The notes under the pieces: generated by a model
Database searches by the model: none
Told to the model about the DNA's origin: nothing
The model's input: only the letters and a program-made list of their open reading frames with translations
DNA from: Thermoleophilaceae bacterium
GTDB taxonomy: Bacteria; Actinomycetota; Thermoleophilia; Solirubrobacterales; JACPNS01
Assembly: GCA_016463365.1 (NCBI GenBank)
Contig: JAEMRJ010000056.1
Coordinates: 1 to 13,895, forward strand
Direction: 5' to 3'
DNA length: 13,895 bases
Shown here: positions 1 through 5,651 of the stretch, in pieces
How the letters are laid out: each line of letters starts with the position of its first letter
Position numbering within the stretch: position 1 is the first letter of the stretch
Position numbers and translations under genes: made by a program

Positions 1-25
1 CTGTTGCTTCGAGGGTGGTGGACAT
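1..25 (-). CDS. 5' end of an unidentified gene, cut by window edge
   Basis: Only the first eight codons are visible, reading M-S-T-T-L-E-A-T from an ATG at 25-23. The start is supported by an AAGGAG ribosome-binding site at 43-38 on the minus strand, 12 nt upstream. That site touches the TGA stop (45-43) of the MerR-type gene, so the two are almost certainly co-transcribed and possibly translationally coupled. Nothing can be said about function from eight residues. A glutamine synthetase is one idea, because MerR-family GlnR precedes glnA in Bacillus, but this is a guess from context only. Confidence 0.55.
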
Positions 26-37
26 CTTTGGGTGGTT

Positions 38-43
38 CTCCTT
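38..43 (-). promoter_or_regulatory. Shine-Dalgarno site AAGGAG for the left-edge gene
   Basis: AAGGAG on the minus strand overlaps the last base of the stop codon of the MerR-type gene and lies 12 nt before the ATG at 25. It contrasts with the genes at the head of transcription units in this window, most of which lack such a site. It supports an internal operon gene starting at 25. Confidence 0.5.
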
Positions 44-465
44 CAGGAGTTGCTTGTTTGGGTTGCGTTCAGAAGTTGCTGATGCTTTTGCTGTTCGAAT
101 GACAGCCAGTCGTCCGCAGGGATTTCCTGCGGCTTCTCGGCGGTCTGATCGAGCCATTCGTTGACAGCGCGATCGGTTTCGGGCTCATCGCGCAGGCGCT
201 GGACGAATCCCACGTCTGCGATCTCGAGCTTGTTGCCTTTCAGCAACTCACGCAACGTGCGAAGTCGCTGTAGTTCCCCGGGCCCGTAGAGCCTGTAGCC
301 GCCTGCTGAGCGCGGCGGCTCGACAAGCCCGACGCTTTCGATGTACCGCAGCATGCGCGGCGACCAGCCGCTGGTCTCAGCGGCTTCGTTGATCGTCAGG
401 GCGTCGGTCGGCAGTGCTTCGCCGGACGGACTGGCCGTAGGGCTGTCGGTGGCTGGGGGAGCCAT
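43..465 (-). CDS. MerR-family transcriptional regulator
   Basis: A 140-residue DNA-binding protein. Residues 1-20 are a Pro/Ser/Thr/Ala-rich tail. Residues 24-43 (LTINEAAETSG followed by SPRMLRYIE) form the MerR helix-turn-helix, and the wing is at about 50-61 (PPRSAGGYRLYG). The R-x-L-R-Y-x-E-x-x-G-L-V pattern and the G-Y-R-x-Y wing are diagnostic. After the DNA-binding region comes a short helical part (65-107) and a polar Gln/Asn-rich tail, with no cysteines, so metal or redox sensing through Cys is unlikely. The length is closer to GlnR/TnrA-type members than to drug-binding MerR proteins. The ATG at 465 has no Shine-Dalgarno site but has TAAGGT seven nt upstream, suggesting a leaderless mRNA. 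The stop overlaps the ribosome-binding site of the next gene, which is its most likely target besides itself. The effector is unknown. Confidence 0.88.
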   Translation of the reverse strand: MAPPATDSPTASPSGEALPTDALTINEAAETSGWSPRMLRYIESVGLVEPPRSAGGYRLYGPGELQRLRTLRELLKGNKLEIADVGFVQRLRDEPETDRAVNEWLDQTAEKPQEIPADDWLSFEQQKHQQLLNATQTSNS

Positions 466-471
466 CGGGAG

Positions 472-497
472 AACCTTACCATAGTCGTGTGAAGGTT
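472..497 (-). promoter_or_regulatory. Candidate MerR promoter and autoregulatory dyad
   Basis: AACCTT and AAGGTT form inverted arms (492-497 and 472-477 on the minus strand) separated by 14 bp, so the half-sites are centred 20 bp, about two helical turns, apart. The left-hand arm overlaps a -10-like TAAGGT (478-473), which is followed by 7 nt and then the ATG at 465. MerR proteins bind dyads that overlap their promoter elements, so this is a reasonable operator, but I see no clear -35 box. Assignment is inference. Confidence 0.4.
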
Positions 498-501
498 TGC
501 G

Positions 502-741
502 TTACGCCGCGCGGTTGCGCTCATAGAAGTCGAGGATGAAGTCTCGATGCTCGATCCAGAGCTGAACGCCCTGGTCTTCCCCGACCTCGCGGTTTCTTGC
601 GATCATTCGCTCGCAGCGCGCGAGCTCTTCGTCGCGCTCCGTCTGCGTCATCGGGCCCCGGTTGTCCCAGTGGTCGCGCGCCATCTGCCCGCTCGAAATG
701 TAGGTGAGCATTTCACGTACAACTGCCATGCGATCGTTCAT
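502..741 (-). CDS. Small hypothetical protein (79 aa)
   Basis: I do not recognise this family. The product is 79 residues, highly charged and predicted helical, with Trp-containing stretches (ARDHWDNRG near the middle, QLWIEHRDFI towards the end), no signal peptide and no membrane segment. It could be a small cytosolic binding protein. The ATG at 741 lies 4 nt after the stop of the preceding small gene (746-1057), with a weak GGGAG 13 nt upstream, so the two are probably translated from one transcript. A Met at codon 5 is an alternative start but has no better ribosome-binding site. The gene sits 36 bp before the MerR-type gene on the same strand. Strand, coupling and codon use support a real gene; its function is unknown. 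Confidence 0.62.
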   Translation of the reverse strand: MNDRMAVVREMLTYISSGQMARDHWDNRGPMTQTERDEELARCERMIARNREVGEDQGVQLWIEHRDFILDFYERNRAA

Positions 742-745
742 GATT

Positions 746-1057
746 TCAGTCTAACTCCCATGCGGTAGCCGCGTCCAGACCGAATGCGGTCCCCATGAGG
801 AAGCCGAGTTCAAACGCGGACGCGGTCAGTTCGGTGAGTTCGCCGCCCTCAAACCGCGCAACCATGCGCGAAGCCACTGCAAGCGAGACCGTGTCGAGAT
901 ACGCCACAAGCTCGTGGTCCTCCAGCAGCGACGTCTCGATCTGCCCAGCTCTTCGTCGCAGGTCCGCCGCCAGGTCGCCTGTGGTTTCGAAGCTCCGAAG
1001 GTGGTTCAGTACGCGTTCGTGGTCGATCGACCGAACGTACTCGACCACTCCGTCCAA
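746..1057 (-). CDS. Small hypothetical protein (103 aa)
   Basis: An unrecognised 103-residue protein, apparently soluble and mostly helical. It is acidic, with a charged first half (HERVLNHLRSFETTGDLAADL) and a more hydrophobic Gly/Ala/Phe-rich second half (FELGFLMGTAFGLDAATAW). The hydrophobic segment is too short and polar to be a convincing membrane helix. The frame is open from a stop at 1072-1070. The first possible start is TTG at 1057; a GTG at 1048 is an alternative, and neither has a good ribosome-binding site, so the N-terminus is uncertain. It lies about 60 bp after nadA on the same strand and 4 nt before the 79-aa gene, with which it likely forms a two-gene unit. GC-rich third codon positions support coding. 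Confidence 0.58.
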   Translation of the reverse strand: MDGVVEYVRSIDHERVLNHLRSFETTGDLAADLRRRAGQIETSLLEDHELVAYLDTVSLAVASRMVARFEGGELTELTASAFELGFLMGTAFGLDAATAWELD

Positions 1058-1119
1058 CTCGGTCGCAAGTCAGAAGTATTTACATCGGTGTCGCAGAACT
1101 GGTCTGCAATCGTCACAAA

Positions 1120-2160
1120 CTACGCAGCAATGTCAATCATCCGCTGAATCGGGATACGCGCCTTCTCGGCGATTGCCGGGTCCACGTCCACGATGTACTT
1201 GTCATCGCGCAGGGCGTCGCGCAGCCGTTCGAGCGTGATCGTCTTCATGAAGCCGCAGACCGCGCCCTCGCTGGCGGGCACGAATTCGCGGTCGGGCGCG
1301 GCCAGGCGCAGCGGGTGGAAGATGCCCTCTTCGGTCGCGACGATGAACTTCTTGGCCTTGCTCCTCTTGACGTGCTCGATCATGCCGCCGGTCGAGAGGA
1401 TGAACGTGCGCTCGGGGTCGATGTCGCCGCAGGCGAGGTACTCCATCGCGCTGGTCGAGCAGCCGCACTCCGGGTGGATCATCAGGTCGGCGTCGGGGCT
1501 CTCGTCGAGCATCTTCTGCAGATCTGCCGGGCGGATGCCGGCGTGCACGTGGCACTCCCCCATCCAGACCTTCATCGGACGCTTTGTCATCTTCTCGACG
1601 TAGCTGCCGAGGAACATGTCCGGGCCGAACAAGATTTCTTCGCCCTCGGGAATCGCGTTGACAACGTTGACGGCGTTTGAGCTGGTCACGCAGTAGTCGG
1701 TCTCGGCTTTGACCTCGGCGGTCGTGTTGACGTACATCACGACTTTCGCGCCCGGGTTCTGATCCTTCCAATCGCGTAGCTGCTGCGCGGTGATGCCGTC
1801 GGCGAGCGAACAGCCTGCGCGGGTGTCGGGGATCAGCACGGTCTTTTCGGGGCTGAGCACCTTCGCCGTCTCGGCCATGAAGTGAACCCCGCAGAACACG
1901 ATGCGCTCGGCGTCTGTCTTTGACGCCTCGATCGAAAGACCGAGCGAATCGCCGGTGTAGTGGGCGACGTCCTGGACCTCTGGCACCTGGTAGTTGTGGG
2001 CGAGGATCACGGCGTCCTTCGCGCGGGCGAGTTCGCGGACTTCTTCACTCAACTCAGCGATCTGCTCGGCGCTGGGCGGCTCGGGCAGTGGCGGGGGCGC
2101 CACCGGGAGCATGAATGCTTCGGCCTTCTGGGGCTGCGTGACTGTCGGGGGTGGTGTCAT
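1120..2160 (-). CDS. nadA: Quinolinate synthase NadA
   Basis: NadA condenses iminoaspartate with dihydroxyacetone phosphate to give quinolinate, using a [4Fe-4S] cluster, in the cytosolic de novo NAD pathway. The 346-residue length is normal. Visible family motifs are ILAHNYQ (52-58), the first cluster Cys region FCGVHFMAE (C90), DTRAGCSLAD (112-121), the second in W-M-G-E-C-H-V-H (C203), HPECGC (229-234), STGGMIEHVK (256-265), and the third in EGAVCGFMK (C302). The likely cluster ligands are C90, C203 and C302, by comparison with the E. coli and Bacillus enzymes. The first 30 residues are Pro-rich and variable. The ATG at 2160 is used here, though Met17 (preceded by AAGG) is possible. It lies 93 bp after nadC on the same strand. 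No aspartate oxidase gene (nadB) is adjacent. Confidence 0.97.
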   Translation of the reverse strand: MTPPPTVTQPQKAEAFMLPVAPPPLPEPPSAEQIAELSEEVRELARAKDAVILAHNYQVPEVQDVAHYTGDSLGLSIEASKTDAERIVFCGVHFMAETAKVLSPEKTVLIPDTRAGCSLADGITAQQLRDWKDQNPGAKVVMYVNTTAEVKAETDYCVTSSNAVNVVNAIPEGEEILFGPDMFLGSYVEKMTKRPMKVWMGECHVHAGIRPADLQKMLDESPDADLMIHPECGCSTSAMEYLACGDIDPERTFILSTGGMIEHVKRSKAKKFIVATEEGIFHPLRLAAPDREFVPASEGAVCGFMKTITLERLRDALRDDKYIVDVDPAIAEKARIPIQRMIDIAA

Positions 2161-2231
2161 GCCAATCCGATCGATATGTTCCGCCGCGAGATGCTGATCA
2201 CGCTCGCCGGCTGGAATGTGCTTGCCTGCAG

Positions 2232-2237
2232 ATTGTA
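2232..2237 (-). promoter_or_regulatory. Possible -10 box upstream of nadA
   Basis: TACAAT (5 of 6 matches to TATAAT) on the minus strand lies in the 93-bp nadC-nadA gap. It would give a transcript with a leader of about 65 nt before the nadA ATG. No convincing -35 box is seen, and read-through from nadC would also serve nadA. Low confidence. Confidence 0.25.
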
Positions 2238-2253
2238 TAGCGGGCGCGGGCGA

Positions 2254-3078
2254 TCAGTCGTCGATAATCATCGACAGATCCAGCGCGGGCGCGCCGTGCG
2301 TGATCGATCCCATCGATATGAAGTCAACGCCGGTCTCTGCCGCGCCACGCACGTTCTCGAGCCGGTAGCCGCCGGAAGCCTCGAGCTTTGCGTGGCCGTC
2401 CACCTGCTTCACCGCTGCGCGCAGCTGATCGTTGTCCATGTTGTCGAGCAGCAGGTGGTTGGCGCCGGCAGCAAGCGCTTCGTCGATCTCGGCCGTGTTT
2501 CGGACCTCGACCTCCAGCGGCAGATCTGAACCCTCGCGGCAGCGGCTGATTGCAGCGGTGATCCCGCCGGCCGCGGCGATGTGGTTCTCCTTGATCAGGA
2601 TTGCGTCGTAGAGGCCCTGGCGGTGGTTGGTCGCTCCTCCGGCAGCAACCGCAGCCTTCTCAAGGGCGCGCATGCCCGGCGTGGTCTTGCGCGTGTCGAG
2701 AATCTGGGCACCCGTGCCCTCGATCGCCCGAACCGCATTGGCGGCGGCCGTCGCAACGCCGGAAAGGTGGATCAGAAAGTTCAGCGCCACGCGCTCGCCG
2801 GTGAGCAGCGCCGCAGCCTGACCGGAGATCGACGCGATCTCTCCCCCGTCGCTCCAGACGCCTTCCTGCTGGACGCGGGCGTACTCAGTCGTGGGATCGA
2901 CTTCGCGAAAGACGTGCTCGGCGACGTCGTGACCGAAGATCACGCCCGGTTGCTTCTGGCGGATCGTGGCGTGGGTCGGGGCGATCAGGTCAACGGTCAG
3001 CGCAGTGGTCACGTCACCACTGCCGACGTCTTCTGCGATCGCGAGCGCGACCAGCTGGGCGTAGTCCTGGCTACTCAT
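2254..3078 (-). CDS. nadC: Nicotinate-nucleotide pyrophosphorylase (carboxylating) NadC
   Basis: NadC converts quinolinate and PRPP to nicotinate mononucleotide, CO2 and PPi; it takes over the NadA product. With the start at 3078 the protein is 274 residues, typical for the family. Motifs: EDVGSGDVT (16-24), RVALNFLIHLSGVAT (96-110), the PRPP/quinolinate-binding LDTRKTTPGMR (127-137), GGATNHRQGLYDAILIKENH (147-166), EVEVRN (189-194), LLLDNM (209-214), ASGGY and SMGSITH (255-261). The frame stays open upstream to 3189, but that extension lies inside prfB and lacks the family's N-terminal pattern, so I chose the ATG at 3078. This start overlaps the last 8 nt of prfB, indicating translational coupling to it. 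Confidence 0.96.
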   Translation of the reverse strand: MSSQDYAQLVALAIAEDVGSGDVTTALTVDLIAPTHATIRQKQPGVIFGHDVAEHVFREVDPTTEYARVQQEGVWSDGGEIASISGQAAALLTGERVALNFLIHLSGVATAAANAVRAIEGTGAQILDTRKTTPGMRALEKAAVAAGGATNHRQGLYDAILIKENHIAAAGGITAAISRCREGSDLPLEVEVRNTAEIDEALAAGANHLLLDNMDNDQLRAAVKQVDGHAKLEASGGYRLENVRGAAETGVDFISMGSITHGAPALDLSMIIDD

Positions 3079-4207
3079 TGACACTGCCGGCGCGCTCGCT
3101 CGGGCGACCTGCTGCGCGGCGCGAAAGCTCGGCGTGCACGAAACCGTCGAGGTCGCCGTCGAGCACGCGCTGCACGTCGCCCACCTCATAGTTGGTGCGG
3201 TGATCTTTGACCATTGAATACGGGTGCATCACGTAACTGCGGATCTGCGAGCCGAAGTTGACGTCGATCACGTCGCCCTTTTCTGCCGCCATCTCGGCGG
3301 CGCGCTTCTCTTCTTCGAGCGCGACGATCCGCGCGCGAAGCATCTTCATGGCCGTGTTCTTGTTCGCGCCCTGCGATCGCTCGTCCTGACACTGGACGAC
3401 GATTCCGGTCGGCATGTGGGTGATGCGTACGGCGCTGTCAGTCTTGTTGACGTGCTGGCCACCTGCACCAGAGGCGCGATAGGTGTCGATCTGCAGGTCC
3501 GAGTCGTCGATTTCGACTTCGACGTTGTCGTCGACCAGCGGAGCAACCTCTACGCCGGCAAACGAGGTCTGCCTGCGGTGCGCGCTGTCGAACGGGCTCT
3601 GGCGCACCAGGCGGTGCACGCCGCGCTCAGCGCCGAAGAGCCCATAGGCGTTTTCGCCGTGAACCAGGAACGTGGCCCGCGTGATGCCGGCCTCCTGACC
3701 GGCGGCGACTTCCTTCAGTTCGACTTTGAAACCGCGGTTCTCGGCCCAACGGGTCTGCATGCGCAGCACCATCTCGGCCCAGTCCTGCGCGTCGGTGCCG
3801 CCGGCGCCGTCCTGGATTGTCACCACGGCGTCACCGGAGTCGTACTCGCCGGTGAACAGGCGGGCTTCTTCAAGGACCGACATGCGCTTCTCGAGATCTG
3901 CGAGCTGTTCCTCCAACTCATCGCCCATCGATTCGTCTTCGAGCGCCATCTCGGCGAGGGAGCTGAGGTCCTCGACCTCTGAAGACACGGCGTCGAACTC
4001 CTCGAGCTTGCGATTGCCGCGGGCGTACTCGGCGTTGACCTTGGCGGCGGTCTCCTGGTCGTCCCAGAAGCCTTCGGCGCCCATCATCGCTTCGAGCTCT
4101 TCGACCCTTGCGGCGACGGTCGGACGGTCGAGCGCGTCTGAAAGCAGGTTCAGCTGCTTTTTGATCGCCGCGATCCGTTGACCGAGTTCGTGTTCGTCAA
4201 GCGCCAT
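3071..4207 (-). CDS. prfB: Peptide chain release factor 2 (RF2)
   Basis: RF2 ends translation at UGA and UAA codons on the ribosome. The 378-residue product has an N-terminal coiled domain (1-110), the stop-codon recognition tripeptide S-P-F (204-206) that distinguishes RF2 from RF1, and the catalytic G-G-Q (249-251) in GAGGQHVNKTDSAVR. The S-P-F region reads HRLVRQSPFDSAHRRQTSF, followed by the conserved VEV-x-P block. The reading frame is continuous, so the +1 frameshift that autoregulates RF2 in many bacteria is absent; codons 22-24 read CTT TCA GAC. The gene itself ends in TAG, a codon RF2 does not read. The ATG at 4207 has no Shine-Dalgarno site; a TAGCCT box 9 nt upstream suggests a very short leader. 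The nadC start overlaps its end by 8 nt. Confidence 0.97.
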   Translation of the reverse strand: MALDEHELGQRIAAIKKQLNLLSDALDRPTVAARVEELEAMMGAEGFWDDQETAAKVNAEYARGNRKLEEFDAVSSEVEDLSSLAEMALEDESMGDELEEQLADLEKRMSVLEEARLFTGEYDSGDAVVTIQDGAGGTDAQDWAEMVLRMQTRWAENRGFKVELKEVAAGQEAGITRATFLVHGENAYGLFGAERGVHRLVRQSPFDSAHRRQTSFAGVEVAPLVDDNVEVEIDDSDLQIDTYRASGAGGQHVNKTDSAVRITHMPTGIVVQCQDERSQGANKNTAMKMLRARIVALEEEKRAAEMAAEKGDVIDVNFGSQIRSYVMHPYSMVKDHRTNYEVGDVQRVLDGDLDGFVHAELSRRAAGRPSERAGSVNE

Positions 4208-4216
4208 TCATTGCGA

Positions 4217-4222
4217 AGGCTA
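4217..4222 (-). promoter_or_regulatory. Candidate -10 box of the prfB-nadC-nadA unit
   Basis: TAGCCT (TANNNT form) on the minus strand would place the transcription start at about 4212-4210. That is within a few nt of the prfB ATG at 4207 and overlaps an out-of-frame ATG at 4211. There is no Shine-Dalgarno site in between, so prfB would be read from a leader of 5 nt or less. Confidence 0.35.
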
Positions 4223-4245
4223 TCGGCGACGTCCACGCCGCCTCG

Positions 4246-4251
4246 TAGTCT
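4246..4251 (+). promoter_or_regulatory. Candidate -10 box, leaderless start of the 4258 gene
   Basis: TAGTCT followed by exactly 6 nt and then ATG at 4258 fits a leaderless promoter. There is no Shine-Dalgarno site. The 50-bp gap shared with prfB would therefore hold two back-to-back promoters. The TAG of this box is also the in-frame stop that closes the 4258 reading frame upstream. Confidence 0.4.
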
Positions 4252-4257
4252 CTCGCC

Positions 4258-4953
4258 ATGGGAACTGGTGTTCGTATACCTGAGCGCGTGGCCGCCGTCA
4301 GCGTGGGCGTGCTCTGGGGCAAGAAGCACCGCGATCCGCAGCCGGAGCTGCTGCCAGTCACGCAGATCGGATTGGCGATCATCGAGCGCAGCAAGATCGT
4401 GGATCGCCAGCTGATCGGATCGGCCGAACTGCTGCGATCGGGCGAGCGGCTCGCAGAGCTGGACGTGCCACTCGTGGCTTTCAATGCGTTGCACTTCGAC
4501 TGGCTGGCGCTGGGGGCATTGGTTGACGTTTCGCCGCTGATTCCGCGCACGATCGACATCCACAGCGCGCTCTACCCCTGCGTCGCAGAGATCGTCGATG
4601 CCGAAGGTGTCTCCGGATTTCCGCTGCGCGGCGACTACGGTGTGCTCAATCCGTATCGCCTCGCAGAGACGAACCTCGGGCACGTGCCCGGCGCAGCAGA
4701 CGACGCGCTCGGCGACGCCGAGCTTGCCGCCGAGTTCTGGCTGCACCTGATCGAACATGAACGTGCCGTGGTTGCCGGTCGCACCCATACGTTGTCGGAC
4801 GAATCGCTGGCTCTTCTGCGCGCCGAGCGGCCGGCGTTTCTAGACGAGGCAAGTTGGCGCGCCGAGCTCGCAAAGCGTCCAGAGCCCAGGGCAGTGCGTC
4901 GCAGGACGCGGCATCAAGTGACCTTCCCGCGCATCGATCAGCGCTACCCGTGA
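4258..4953 (+). CDS. Hypothetical protein, possibly a degenerate RNase H-like (DEDD) exonuclease domain
   Basis: A 231-residue soluble protein. The strongest hint is residues 72-84, LVAFNALHFDWLA, which match the ExoII motif (F-N-x-x-x-F-D) of DEDD-type 3'-5' exonucleases. In order around it are an acidic residue in RTIDIHSAL (D100), RLAETNLG (134-141), which resembles the L-x-x-A-x-x-x-L-G segment of helicase-linked DEDD domains, and DALGDAELAAEFW (149-161), where those proteins have a D-A-x-x-x-W segment. However, the ExoI D-x-E and the terminal ExoIII Y/H-x-x-x-D are not visible, and an in-frame stop just upstream rules out a longer N-terminus in this frame. It may be an inactive or diverged member, or the resemblance may be partial. 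It is divergent from prfB, with a leaderless-type promoter, and lies 75 bp before vapB. Confidence 0.75.
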   Translation: MGTGVRIPERVAAVSVGVLWGKKHRDPQPELLPVTQIGLAIIERSKIVDRQLIGSAELLRSGERLAELDVPLVAFNALHFDWLALGALVDVSPLIPRTIDIHSALYPCVAEIVDAEGVSGFPLRGDYGVLNPYRLAETNLGHVPGAADDALGDAELAAEFWLHLIEHERAVVAGRTHTLSDESLALLRAERPAFLDEASWRAELAKRPEPRAVRRRTRHQVTFPRIDQRYP

Positions 4954-4970
4954 GTGTTGTGGCAACGTCG

Positions 4971-5008
4971 TAGCGCTTTTGTTGCGCTTGTAGCGCTGAT
5001 TTAGCGCT
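4971..5008 (+). promoter_or_regulatory. Array of TAGCGCT repeats, candidate VapB(C) operator
   Basis: TAGCGCT occurs at 4971-4977, 4991-4997 and 5002-5008, with a one-mismatch copy (TTGCGCT) at 4982-4988. A further inverted copy, AGCGCTA, lies at 4940-4946. Starts are 11, 9 and 11 bp apart, so the array is two 20-bp units, with sites on roughly one face of the helix. The last copies cover the region where the -35 box of the vapB promoter should be. Ribbon-helix-helix antitoxins repress their own operons by binding such repeats. Confidence 0.6.
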
Positions 5009-5016
5009 CCACGCGT

Positions 5017-5022
5017 TATGAT
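5017..5022 (+). promoter_or_regulatory. -10 box TATGAT of vapBC
   Basis: TATGAT (5 of 6 matches to consensus) is followed by 6 nt and the GTG start at 5029, with no Shine-Dalgarno site. The transcript would begin at or next to the start codon. It lies 8 nt after the last TAGCGCT repeat. Confidence 0.5.
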
Positions 5023-5028
5023 CTGTAA

Positions 5029-5262
5029 GTGGCCACTATCCAAATTCGAAATCTCCCTGAAGAAACCGTGCGTGCGCTGAAGGTGCGCGCGGCCAGGTCC
5101 GGGAAGTCGCTGCAGGTGTACATGCGCGACTTCCTGATTGCCGAAAGCGAGAAGCCCACGGTTGCCGAACTGATGGAGCGACTCCGTGCGGACCACGATG
5201 TGACCGCCCCAGACCTCCCGCTGGAAGAGACGCTCCGCGGTATCGACGAGGGCTGGGAATGA
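5029..5262 (+). CDS. vapB: VapB-type (FitA-like) ribbon-helix-helix antitoxin
   Basis: A 77-residue antitoxin that should bind and inhibit the PIN toxin encoded next to it, and repress the shared promoter as a dimer or as a complex with the toxin. The N-terminus MATIQIRNLPEETVRALKVR is the beta-strand and first helix of an Arc/CopG-type ribbon-helix-helix, closely resembling FitA; the second helix is at about 27-42 (SLQVYMRDFLIAES). The acidic C-terminal tail (about 43-77: VAELMERL, then LPLEETLRGIDEGWE) is the expected toxin-binding part. The start is the GTG at 5029, because it puts the strand MATIQIRNLP at the N-terminus and directly follows a -10 box. The stop overlaps the vapC start in ATGA. 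Confidence 0.9.
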   Translation: MATIQIRNLPEETVRALKVRAARSGKSLQVYMRDFLIAESEKPTVAELMERLRADHDVTAPDLPLEETLRGIDEGWE

Positions 5263-5651
5263 AGGTCGTCGACGCATCCGTGATCGTCGACGCCTTCTCC
5301 AAAGTCGGACCCAAGGGCTATCGGGCGACATACGTGCTTGAAGACGGTGATCTCTTTGCGCCCGCGCATGTAGACATCGAGGCGCTCTCGGGGTGGCGAC
5401 GTCAGGTCTCAAACAATCACATGTCCCAAGCGTCCGCGACGCGGGCAATCAACGCCTTGAGCGAGCTCAGAATTCATCGTGTACCGCACGAGCCACTGCT
5501 TGGTCGTATCTGGGAACTGCGAGAAAACGTGACCGCCCAGGACGCTGCCTACGTTGCGATCGCCGAGTTGCTCGATGCCCCGCTGGTCACAACCGATGCA
5601 AAGCTGGCGCGAGCAACCGGCCCACGCTGCGAGTTTCAGCTGATCGAGTAG
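5259..5651 (+). CDS. vapC: VapC-type PIN-domain toxin (ribonuclease)
   Basis: A 130-residue PIN-domain protein expected to be a Mg2+-dependent RNase that blocks growth when its antitoxin is lost. Acidic active-site residues are all present: D5 in KVVDASVIVD, E41 in DIEAL, D95 in TAQDAAYVAIAE and D113 in TTDAKLA. Length and motif spacing are normal, so it should be active. The start ATG at 5259 overlaps the antitoxin stop by 4 nt, the usual translational coupling that keeps antitoxin in excess. At the 3' end it overlaps the opposite-strand glycosyltransferase gene by 16 bp (5636-5651). The RNA target cannot be told from sequence; VapC members often cut tRNA or rRNA. Confidence 0.94.
   Translation: MKVVDASVIVDAFSKVGPKGYRATYVLEDGDLFAPAHVDIEALSGWRRQVSNNHMSQASATRAINALSELRIHRVPHEPLLGRIWELRENVTAQDAAYVAIAELLDAPLVTTDAKLARATGPRCEFQLIE

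Noticed and set aside
38..49. CTCCTTCAGGAG as a regulatory palindrome.
   Set aside because: The arms are 5 bp with a 2-nt centre and arise from the Shine-Dalgarno site; too short to claim.
2157..2201. A 14-codon GTG-started frame whose TGA overlaps the nadA ATG, a possible leader peptide.
   Set aside because: No credible ribosome-binding site, and no run of regulatory codons; such short frames are expected by chance.
2161..2253. NAD-related riboswitch in front of nadA.
   Set aside because: The 93-bp gap shows no clear conserved stem pattern that I could match to a known class.
3079..3189. A 37-codon upstream extension of nadC.
   Set aside because: It lies inside the end of prfB and adds Ser/Ala/Cys-rich residues not expected in NadC; the ATG at 3078 gives the normal N-terminus.
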